Source: Actinomycetota bacterium
GTDB lineage: Bacteria > Actinomycetota > Actinomycetes > Streptosporangiales > Streptosporangiaceae
DNA: 6,248 nt
Assembly: GCA_003140115.1 (NCBI GenBank)
Contig: PLIQ01000435.1
Coordinates: 1-6,248, forward strand
Reading direction: 5' to 3'
The stretch's first letter is position 1; each line of letters opens with the position of its first letter. The translations under genes were made by a program, and so were the position numbers. Shown piece by piece: positions 1 to 5,529 of this stretch. The notes under the pieces were generated by a model. The model ran no database searches and was not told the origin of the DNA. It saw nothing but the letters and a program-made list of their open reading frames with translations.

Positions 1-1176
1 GTCGGCCTGGACCGCGTCTAGGTCGACGGCGTCTTTCAGCCGCGCCGCGAATGCCGCCACGGTCTTGTCGGCGTCATAGCGGGCCCGGTTGAACCGCCGG
101 TCCACCGCCCGCTGCACCCGCTGCCGCAGCGGATTGAACAATGCCGCCGCCGCGAGCGTGGCGGCGGCCACCGCCACCGGAGTGCGGAACTGGAACACCT
201 GGGTGGCCAGCAGGACCAGTCCCGTGTACACCCCGATCAGCAGGCCGGTCACGATCGCGTACGACAGGGTCCGGGAGATGATCCGGTCTATGTCGTACAG
301 CCGGTACTTCAAGATGGCCACGGCCATGCTGGCCGGAAGCGCCGCCGCGCCGAGCCCGACCAGAAAGCCGAGAACCAGCTGGACCTGAGGCAGATCCGGG
401 TAGCGCGCCAGTACCGGCTGGAAGATGATCTGGGAAACGGCAAGGACGGCGGCGCCGCTCAGCAGCCACTTCAGCTGCTGGCGCCGCTCTCCCGACGAGC
501 GCCGCCAGCTCAGCACCTGCGCAGCGACGAACGACAGCATGAAGGCGGCGATCACCGGGAAGATCAGCCAGTAGAAGGTGGCCGACGAAATGGCCGTGAG
601 ATTCCCGTCTGAGTCGACGCGTACATGGCGCGCGGTAAGGGCGGTAGCCGCGAGCGCATATGTGCCCCCCGCGTAGCACCCGACCACCGCCAGGTAGGAC
701 CACAGCACTGGGCGCCAGCGCGGCGACGGGAGCCGCCCGTCGGGGAACAGCAGGATCGCGAGCCCGAGCAGGACGATGGCCGGCGCCCAGGAATATTCCA
801 GCAGCAGGGCGACCGCGCCAAACGGCAGGCGGTGGCCCAGACGGTAAGCCAGCAGCGCATAGGACGCGGCATCCGCCGGGAGCAGCTGGAGGCCAGCGGG
901 GGCGGTGAGCAGGATCCAGCCGATCGCGTTGCGGGGCTGCCGGCGGACGATGACGAAGCCCACTGCCGAGAAGAGCACGGCCACAGCGATGTTCTGACCG
1001 CCGTTCACCTGCCAGTTCTGGTGCGTCAGGGCGTAAAGCGGCACTGAGGCGGCAGCAAGCACCACAGCAAGGACGACCAGTACTACCGCGGCCGCGGATG
1101 ATGCCACACCGAAGCGGGGCGCCGCGACCTCCGTCGTCACCGGTACCGGCCCCGTGGCCGGCTGCGCCTCCCGCAT
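1..1176 (-). CDS. Multi-pass membrane protein, sensor-kinase-like N-terminal region (3' end off the left edge)
   Basis: 392 codons read without a stop from ATG at 1176 to the window edge, so the C-terminus is missing. I see eight to ten hydrophobic segments, roughly at residues 27-50, 62-77, 85-100, 118-145, 156-180, 200-222, 236-252, 264-287, 303-325 and 332-349. Motifs typical of the membrane half of actinobacterial sensor histidine kinases are present: RRQPRNAIGWIL (78-89), LLFPDGRLPSPRW (142-154), SSGERRQQLKWLL (227-239) and LKYRLYDIDRIISRTLSYA (289-307). The following DRRFNRARYDADKTV stretch is, from memory, usual in stand-alone members that end about 20-30 residues later without a kinase domain; this cannot be checked here. 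No Shine-Dalgarno precedes the ATG, but TACGTT at 1188-1183 fits a TAnnnT -10 box placed for a leaderless transcript. In-frame GTGs at 1182 and 1197 are alternative starts. Family is fairly sure; signal and role are unknown. Confidence 0.8.
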   Translation of the reverse strand, partial: MREAQPATGPVPVTTEVAAPRFGVASSAAAVVLVVLAVVLAAASVPLYALTHQNWQVNGGQNIAVAVLFSAVGFVIVRRQPRNAIGWILLTAPAGLQLLPADAASYALLAYRLGHRLPFGAVALLLEYSWAPAIVLLGLAILLFPDGRLPSPRWRPVLWSYLAVVGCYAGGTYALAATALTARHVRVDSDGNLTAISSATFYWLIFPVIAAFMLSFVAAQVLSWRRSSGERRQQLKWLLSGAAVLAVSQIIFQPVLARYPDLPQVQLVLGFLVGLGAAALPASMAVAILKYRLYDIDRIISRTLSYAIVTGLLIGVYTGLVLLATQVFQFRTPVAVAAATLAAAALFNPLRQRVQRAVDRRFNRARYDADKTVAAFAARLKDAVDLDAVQAD

Positions 1177-1197
1177 AACCACAACGTACGCCCGCAC

Positions 1198-1311
1198 CGT
1201 TCCGGGAACGTTACCGCTCAGCGCGGGAACCCCGGCGGCGCGCGCCATGTAAAGGCGTTCCCGCGGAAGCGCCTCGTGAAAGAATGCACAAGGCGTCCCC
1301 CGCGGAAACGG
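1198..1311. promoter_or_regulatory. Three related dyad elements in the divergent intergenic region
   Basis: The 162-nt gap between the membrane protein and the acetyltransferase holds three similar elements built on TTCC...GGAA. They are CGTTCC-G-GGAACG (1198-1210, perfect 6-bp arms), GGCGTTCCCGCGGAAGCGCC (1254-1273, imperfect dyad) and GGCGTCCCCCGCGGAAACGG (1292-1311, more degenerate). The last two are also direct repeats 38 nt apart. Position and repetition suggest operator sites for one or both divergent genes. In DNA this GC-rich chance dyads are common, so the call is weak. I see no convincing -35/-10 pair for the acetyltransferase. Confidence 0.3.
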
Positions 1312-1338
1312 CATGTACGGTATCGGAAGGGGCGGACG

Positions 1339-1923
1339 ATGCAGGTTTTCCTTGAGACGGACCGGTTGGTACTGCGCCGGTTCACCAGTGCGGATGCGGA
1401 CAACCTGGTGAACCTGGATGCCGATCCCGAGGTCATGCGCTTTGTCACCGGCGGGATGCCCACGTCCCGTGAGGAGATCCAGAACGAGGTCCTGCCCGCA
1501 TTCCTCGGTTATTACCAGCGGTACGAGGGCTATGGATTCTGGGCGGCCATCGAGAGGACAACCGGGGAATTCCTGGGCTGGTTCCATTTCCGGCCGCGTC
1601 AGGATTCCCCTCCCGGCCAGGTCGAACTCGGTTACCGGCTGTGCAAGTCAGCCTGGGGCAAGGGTTATGCCACCGAGGGATCGCGCGCGCTGATCCGCAA
1701 GGGCTTCACCGAGTACGGCGTGCAGCGGGTGGTGGCGGAGGCGATGGCGGTAAATGCGGCCTCGCGGCGGGTGATGGAGAAGGCAGGTCTGAAGCTGGTG
1801 CGGACCTTCCATCAGCCCTGGCCTTACCCCATCGACGGCGACCAGTTCGGCGAGGTGGAGTACGCGCTCGACAAGACCGGGTGGCAGCAAGACATCACCG
1901 CCGGTAGCTGCCCGCCGTCTTAA
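1339..1923 (+). CDS. GNAT-family N-acetyltransferase, RimJ/RimL type
   Basis: 194 aa. It likely transfers an acetyl group from acetyl-CoA to an amine, either a protein N-terminus or a small molecule; the substrate cannot be read from sequence. The N-terminal strand ETDRLVLRRFTSADADNL (6-23) is typical of the RimJ/RimL branch, followed by DADPEVMRFV (27-36). Motif A, the acetyl-CoA pyrophosphate-binding loop, is at 96-113 with ELGYRL leading into WGKGYATE (Q/RxxGxG/A-like). The usual NAASRRVMEKAGL (139-151) follows. The length is normal for the family and the fold looks complete. An in-frame ATG at 1276 would add 21 basic residues without family support. The ATG at 1339 is chosen because GGAAGGGG (1325-1332) lies 6 nt upstream and the family motif begins at once. 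The gene stands alone, divergent from the membrane protein and convergent with the small cysteine protein. Confidence 0.9.
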   Translation: MQVFLETDRLVLRRFTSADADNLVNLDADPEVMRFVTGGMPTSREEIQNEVLPAFLGYYQRYEGYGFWAAIERTTGEFLGWFHFRPRQDSPPGQVELGYRLCKSAWGKGYATEGSRALIRKGFTEYGVQRVVAEAMAVNAASRRVMEKAGLKLVRTFHQPWPYPIDGDQFGEVEYALDKTGWQQDITAGSCPPS

Positions 1924-1945
1924 GACGGCCACGGCCGGACGGCCG
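1914..1945. terminator. Possible bidirectional terminator in the convergent gap
   Basis: A perfect 16-nt palindrome, GCCGTCTTAAGACGGC (1914-1929), spans the acetyltransferase stop codon and can form a 6-bp stem with a TTAA loop. Directly after it CGGCC (1932-1936) and GGCCG (1941-1945) can pair around a GGAC tetraloop. The two hairpins sit where convergent transcripts meet. There is no U-tract, which is common for actinobacterial terminators but weakens the call. Confidence 0.4.
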
Positions 1946-1965
1946 CACTCGCCAAGTCTCCCGGG

Positions 1966-2214
1966 CTAAGTGCCGGCCTCCTGTACGCGGAGCTCGGCTA
2001 CGCACTGCGCGCTTCCGCAGGTCCGGCCCGAACCCAGGCGTGGCCTGCCGCACCGGCAGGCCGGCCGCAAGCGGGCCAGCCATGCACCATAAGCCAGCAG
2101 CTCGGCGATGCCGCCGGAGCCTGGAACGGAGACGACCGGCCGAATCCCGCCACCGGGCAACGCCAGCCACTCCCGCGGTCTATCCGTCGCGGGATCGTGA
2201 GGCGCGCTACCCAT
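1966..2214 (-). CDS. Small four-cysteine protein, function unknown
   Basis: 82 aa from ATG at 2214, not recognised. The reading frame is supported by a strong Shine-Dalgarno, GGAGGA, at 2231-2226. That site is 11 nt from the ATG and 5 nt from an in-frame GTG at 2220, which would add two residues and is an equally possible start. The N-terminal third is polar (DPATDRPREWLALPGGG, 7-23). A short helix-like stretch follows (GGIAELLAYGAWLARL, 34-49), then four cysteines at 53, 55, 66 and 71 (CxC-x10-CxxxxC) among arginines, ending in a short charged tail. The cysteine spacing could bind zinc or another metal, but the fold is unknown. There is no signal peptide or clear membrane span. A TAnnnT -10 candidate, TACGCT, lies at 2246-2241 with no good -35. 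The gene is convergent with the acetyltransferase (42 nt apart). Confidence 0.55.
   Translation of the reverse strand: MGSAPHDPATDRPREWLALPGGGIRPVVSVPGSGGIAELLAYGAWLARLRPACRCGRPRLGSGRTCGSAQCVAELRVQEAGT
2042..2062. repeat. Perfect 9-bp inverted repeat with 3-nt loop inside the small gene
   Basis: GGCCTGCCG (2042-2050) and CGGCAGGCC (2054-2062) are exact reverse complements separated by CAC. The hairpin covers the codons of the CxC motif (about residues 51-57) of the small cysteine protein. It may be only a by-product of the codons for A-C-R-C-G-R-P, or it may slow or attenuate the transcript. Confidence 0.5.
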
Positions 2215-2247
2215 GACCACTATTTTCCTCCGTTCCCCGAAGCGTAA

Positions 2248-2355
2248 TCTCCTGGCCCGAGACCTCAGACCATCCGGAACCGCCTCAACGTACTGCTGGC
2301 CGGGCTGAAGGCCACCAGCGCCGCCGAGACGGCCGCCGACCGGCAGCACGGGTGA
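2248..2355 (+). pseudogene. Possible 3' remnant of a lost plus-strand gene
   Basis: 35 codons are open from just after an in-frame TAA (2245-2247) to TGA at 2353-2355, with no ATG or GTG start. The end reads like a genuine protein C-terminus: a helix IRNRLNVLLAGLKATSAAE followed by a polar tail. The LLAGLKA pattern resembles the last helix of many TetR-type regulators, but this is a resemblance in a very short string, not an identification. Its stop lies 20 nt from the convergent DUF2201 gene, a normal spacing for a gene end. The 5' part would be missing, as if replaced by the segment carrying the small cysteine gene. The rest of the 2215-2375 gap holds the upstream region of that small gene. 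It could also be non-coding sequence open by chance. Confidence 0.22.
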
Positions 2356-2375
2356 CCTGCGATCGTGCGGGCTCC

Positions 2376-4274
2376 TCAGGAGAAGCGGAACACCGGTCCC
2401 CGCGCCGGAAAGGGGAGGACGGCTCCGGCCGGGATCAAGAACGCGTGATCCCGCTTGATCCGGACCCGGTCGATCCAGGCGTCCGTGATGACGAGGATCG
2501 GGCCGTCCTTCGGGAAGTCCGGCGCATGCTCCAGGAGGTCGACGCCGGGTTGCAGTACGGTACCGCCGCGTCCGCGGACCCGCACCCGGCCGGCGATGTC
2601 GAGCGGATGCATCCAGCCGTTGTCGTGTGCCTCGGCGTCGCAGAAGACCACCCGCACGGCCTGCACGTCCCGCGTGACCGCGTAGGAGGCGATGGCCCCG
2701 AGGGCTTTCCCGAGGAGCCGCCGGTCCATCGAGCCGCTCGTGTCCAGGACGACGCCGAACGTCCGGCCTTGCACGAGCTCCTCCGGCAGGTGCCAGCCGG
2801 GGCGGGGAATGTCTGGCGTCGCGGACTGGCGGCGGCTCGCCCGGGCGTAGGAGCGGCGCCGCTCCACCGGCACGAAGTGATCATCGAACCACCGGGCCAG
2901 TTCGACGTCCCAGGGCACCGGGGGCTCCGTCAAGGCGCGGATCTCCTCCACGAGCCGGGCGGGGAGCAGGCCGCGTCCCTGCCCGCGGTGGTAGTCGATG
3001 CCATCGGCCAGGCAGCGCCGGTAGAACTCGTCGAGATCCACCCCCCACGCCGGGTCAGCCGCCCCGGCCAGCCGCCGGGGCAGGATGTCGCACGCCCCGG
3101 GGCCGCGCAAGGTCGCGAGCTTCCACGTACGGCGCCGGCCAGCGGCGATCTCTTCGTAGACCTCCTCGGCGGACTTGCCGCGCAGCGAGGCGTCGTGCAG
3201 CGCGCTGTCCGGGAGATCGCCCACCGCCATCTCGGCCAGCCAGCCGTTGATCACGTAGTCGCAGGCCACGTTCCACAGCCAGGGATCCCGGCCGCCGCTG
3301 CGGGTGTCGTGCCGCAACCCCGCGTGCAGCAGTTCATGGGCGATGACGAACCGGCGTTCGCCATCTTCCAGCCCGCACAGCGGGTTAACGTACAGCTCGG
3401 CGGCGGCTGGGCTGATCGCCGCGACCGAGATGCCGTGCAGCCGGCACACCTCGGCGTCCTCGACCAGCTTGAACGCGGCGGCGAGCGCGCCCAGCAGCGG
3501 GTAGGAGGAGATGAACCAGTTGAGCGCCTGCCGCCACGGCGTCTTGCGCCCGTCCCCGCCCGCCAGCTGATCGGTCACGCCGCCTGCGACATCCACGGCG
3601 GCGCCGACCGCGCTGGCCAGCCCGGCCGCGAGCAGGTCGGGCCAGTTCGCCGGCCCTCGCCAGCTCCGGGGCGAGGGAACGCCCTCCCAGCGCAGGTCAC
3701 CGCCTGGCCCCGCGGTCCCGGCTCCGCCTAGGTCGGGCGGATTGGCCAGGGAACGCAGCCGTTCCGCCAAGGCATCCTCGCCCACGGTGGCCCCGGCCAG
3801 GTGATCGTAGCTGGAGGGCCCGCCAAGTCCCTCGGGCGGCCGGCCGACCTTCAGGTGAGACAGGAACCGGTTGACGGTCACGCAGGCGGCGAGGTTCCAC
3901 GCCGCGTCAAAGGCCGCGCCCGAGCGCGCCGCGGAGACCGACGGCAGGCCAGTGGCCGCGCGCCAGCCCGCCAGGTGCTGCTCCGCCAGGTGGTCGAAAC
4001 CCAGGTGGAGCAGGCAGTGCGCCGCGACCCACGCCCACTCCTCCGGCTCGCCTCGCCGTCGCGGATTCAGGTAGACGTAGCCGAGGCTGGTGGCCATGGC
4101 CCACCCCTGCGGCGGGCACCGGTCATCATCCTGGCTGGCGCTCCAGACGGCCCGGTATGCCAGCGGCGCAAACAGCGGGTGCCGCCGGATGAGGTCCAGG
4201 CCGTGCTTCCTGTTTTCGGTGGCCGGGTCGGACCGAGCGCGGGGCCGCCGGGGCTGGCGCCCCTTTGCCGACAC
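2376..4274 (-). CDS. DUF2201-family putative metallopeptidase with C-terminal VWA domain, duplicated N-terminal domain
   Basis: 632 aa from GTG at 4274, which begins 2 nt after the MoxR stop codon, with AAGG 7 nt upstream as a weak ribosome site. An upstream ATG at 4346 would overlap MoxR by 70 nt and add only low-complexity Arg/Ala/Gly residues. Domains in order: a degenerate metallopeptidase-like copy (about 24-176) with H86-C-L-L-H90 and H95; an Ala/Gly-rich linker (177-246); an intact copy (about 247-376) with H313-E-L-L-H317, H322 and WNVACDYVIN (334-343); a middle segment; and a VWA-like domain (about 504-632). The VWA domain has the MIDAS residues DTSGSM (511-516), T572 and D598. Known members couple the DUF2201_N putative metallopeptidase domain to a VWA-like domain and, from memory, are usually nearer 400 aa, so the extra N-terminal copy explains the length. 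No signal peptide, so probably cytosolic. Likely the substrate-adaptor partner of the upstream ATPase. Whether it cuts proteins is unknown. Confidence 0.88.
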   Translation of the reverse strand: MSAKGRQPRRPRARSDPATENRKHGLDLIRRHPLFAPLAYRAVWSASQDDDRCPPQGWAMATSLGYVYLNPRRRGEPEEWAWVAAHCLLHLGFDHLAEQHLAGWRAATGLPSVSAARSGAAFDAAWNLAACVTVNRFLSHLKVGRPPEGLGGPSSYDHLAGATVGEDALAERLRSLANPPDLGGAGTAGPGGDLRWEGVPSPRSWRGPANWPDLLAAGLASAVGAAVDVAGGVTDQLAGGDGRKTPWRQALNWFISSYPLLGALAAAFKLVEDAEVCRLHGISVAAISPAAAELYVNPLCGLEDGERRFVIAHELLHAGLRHDTRSGGRDPWLWNVACDYVINGWLAEMAVGDLPDSALHDASLRGKSAEEVYEEIAAGRRRTWKLATLRGPGACDILPRRLAGAADPAWGVDLDEFYRRCLADGIDYHRGQGRGLLPARLVEEIRALTEPPVPWDVELARWFDDHFVPVERRRSYARASRRQSATPDIPRPGWHLPEELVQGRTFGVVLDTSGSMDRRLLGKALGAIASYAVTRDVQAVRVVFCDAEAHDNGWMHPLDIAGRVRVRGRGGTVLQPGVDLLEHAPDFPKDGPILVITDAWIDRVRIKRDHAFLIPAGAVLPFPARGPVFRFS

Positions 4275-4276
4275 GG

Positions 4277-5398
4277 CTAGACCTTGGCCCCGTCGCGCGC
4301 GGCGGCCAGCCGCGGCAGGTCGCGCACCACCTCGACCATGAACCACGACGGCAGCCGGGCGTCGCTGCCGTCCTCGCTCACGCCGTCCTGCGCATCGGCC
4401 ACGACCAGCTGGGCGGCCTCGACGCTGATCTCGGCCAGCTCGGTAAGCAGGGCCTTCGCGCGATGAGCGAGCTGCACCGTGCCGCCGCCCAGCTGAGCCC
4501 GCGACGCCGGAAGCTCCTTGGCCAGCCGGGCCCGCAAGCCCTGCGCCAGGAAGTAGCAGACATCGCGCTCGGCAGGATCGGACGGCCAGTGCATCGTCCC
4601 CTTCAGCAGCGCGTCGAGCGACCAGGCGTGCCGGAGTTGGCGGACGTAACCACGGAACTGCCCCGCGTGCGACGGCGATACCGTGCCCAGCGCGAGGATC
4701 CGCAGCAGTTCGTCAGGCATCTCCGGTCCGGTCGCCGAGCCGGCCCCGTAGGAGTGGAGCAGGTCGGAGAGGATGTGCCAGGCACGAGGGGTCGAGAACG
4801 GCTCCTCATGCCGCGGCGGCGCCGTCGTCAGGTGATCCGGGCGCTGGCTGATGTAGTCGATAACCCACGGGTGGATGCCGCTGCGCCGCGCCCAGACCAG
4901 CCAGTCGCGGGGGCTGCTCACCAGGTGGACGTGCACCATCCGGTTGATCAGGGCCGACGACATCGGCCGCACGATGGCCGAGTCCTGGCTCCGGTTACCC
5001 GCCCCGATCACCACGGACTGCGGGTGCAGCGTGTAGGTACCGAGCCGCCGGTCCAGGATCAGGCTGTAGAACGCCTTCTGCACTTCATGGCTTGACCCGT
5101 TCAGCTCGTCCAGGAAGAGCACGTAAGGCTCGTCCCGCGCAATGGCCTCCGGCGGGCAGAACCGGCTGCGCGCCTGGTCTCCCTCCCCGATGATCCGCGG
5201 CACGCCGATTAGATCCTCGGCCGCGAGCTGGGTGCCCAGCAACGTGTGGCACTCCAGTCCGACCTGCGCGGCGAACTCCTCGACCAGGCTGGACTTGCCG
5301 ATGCCTGGCTGCCCCCAGATGAAAACCGGCCTTACCACCGCGACATGCAGGAGCAGTTCGGGCAACTGCACGGGGGTGACGGTGACAGAAGCGTGCAT
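4277..5398 (-). CDS. MoxR-type AAA+ ATPase
   Basis: 373 aa, complete. AAA+ motifs in order: Walker A GQPGIGKSS (29-37), Walker B VLFLDELN (93-100), sensor 1 around N135 (VIGAGNRSQDSA, 130-141), and a likely arginine finger at R153 in ALINRM. The segment between Walker A and B with LLGTQLAAEDLIGVP (53-67) is typical of MoxR-like proteins. The C-terminal 150 residues are the helical lid plus a family-specific extension. MoxR ATPases form hexameric chaperones that remodel or load metal into client proteins through a VWA partner, and the partner gene follows after 2 nt, so translation is probably coupled. ATG at 5398 has no Shine-Dalgarno, but a promoter places the transcript start within a few bases of it, suggesting leaderless translation. 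It is divergent from paaA. Family is certain; the client is not known. Confidence 0.92.
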   Translation of the reverse strand: MHASVTVTPVQLPELLLHVAVVRPVFIWGQPGIGKSSLVEEFAAQVGLECHTLLGTQLAAEDLIGVPRIIGEGDQARSRFCPPEAIARDEPYVLFLDELNGSSHEVQKAFYSLILDRRLGTYTLHPQSVVIGAGNRSQDSAIVRPMSSALINRMVHVHLVSSPRDWLVWARRSGIHPWVIDYISQRPDHLTTAPPRHEEPFSTPRAWHILSDLLHSYGAGSATGPEMPDELLRILALGTVSPSHAGQFRGYVRQLRHAWSLDALLKGTMHWPSDPAERDVCYFLAQGLRARLAKELPASRAQLGGGTVQLAHRAKALLTELAEISVEAAQLVVADAQDGVSEDGSDARLPSWFMVEVVRDLPRLAAARDGAKV

Positions 5399-5406
5399 AT
5401 ACGGCC

Positions 5407-5435
5407 AGGGTACGTTCCGCCGGCCTGGTCGTCAC
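5407..5435 (-). promoter_or_regulatory. Probable promoter of the moxR-DUF2201 operon
   Basis: On the minus strand GTGACG (5435-5430) and TACCCT (5412-5407) form a -35/-10 pair with 17-nt spacing. The -35 matches TTGACA at four positions and the -10 fits TAnnnT. The predicted transcript start is near 5400, only about 2 nt before the ATG at 5398. This agrees with the lack of a ribosome-binding site. Confidence 0.5.
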
Positions 5436-5475
5436 GTAAATATCCTGCTCGCACCCGCCCGAGCCGCCCTATTTA

Positions 5476-5504
5476 TTGACCGAACGTTCGGTAAAGAGTA
5501 GCCT
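5476..5504 (+). promoter_or_regulatory. Probable paaA promoter
   Basis: TTGACC (5476-5481) and TAGCCT (5499-5504) are separated by 17 nt, a good housekeeping-sigma spacing for an actinobacterium. The predicted transcript start near 5511 leaves a short leader holding GGGAGG (5520-5525) before the GTG start. The perfect palindrome at 5479-5492 overlaps the -35 and fills most of the spacer, the position expected for a repressor. Confidence 0.6.
5479..5492. promoter_or_regulatory. PaaR-like (TetR-family) operator
   Basis: ACCGAACGTTCGGT is a perfect 14-bp palindrome between the -35 and -10 of the paaA promoter. Its core ACCGnnCGnnCGGT agrees with the TetR-family PaaR motif that I recall being reported for phenylacetate genes of Corynebacterium glutamicum. 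The outer flanks match only partly. The expected effect is repression of paaA relieved by phenylacetyl-CoA. The site is about 80 nt from the moxR start, so an effect on that operon is possible but not shown. No regulator gene is in the window. Confidence 0.65.
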
Positions 5505-5529
5505 GCCAGAGGGAGAGACGGGAGGCGCC

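Noticed and set aside
74..703. Minus-strand open frame of 209 codons at the left edge
   Set aside because: It is out of frame with the membrane protein covering the same bases. That frame gives regular hydrophobic segments and known motifs, whereas this one gives Arg/Gly/Pro-rich sequence.
1316..1321. TACGGT as a -10 box for the acetyltransferase
   Set aside because: The transcript start would fall inside the ribosome-binding site, and there is no matching -35.
2215..2349. N-terminal extension of the small cysteine protein from ATG 2349
   Set aside because: The added residues look non-coding, and a strong Shine-Dalgarno (2231-2226) lies just before the later starts at 2220 and 2214.
2372..2382. 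CTCCT-C-AGGAG palindrome at the DUF2201 stop as a terminator
   Set aside because: A one-base loop cannot form a hairpin, and there is no U-tract.
2352..3731. Long plus-strand open frame (459 codons) opposite the DUF2201 gene
   Set aside because: Its product is rich in Arg, Pro, Gly and Ala with no recognisable motif. The opposite strand encodes clear HExxH and VWA motifs. Long antisense frames are expected in GC-biased coding DNA.
4275..4346. Upstream ATG start at 4346 for the DUF2201 gene
   Set aside because: It would overlap the end of MoxR by 70 nt and add 24 low-complexity basic residues. The GTG at 4274, 2 nt after the MoxR stop, is the usual operon arrangement.
4265..5095. Plus-strand open frame (276 codons) opposite the MoxR gene
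   Set aside because: It is antisense to a protein with intact Walker A and B motifs, and its own product has shadow-type composition.
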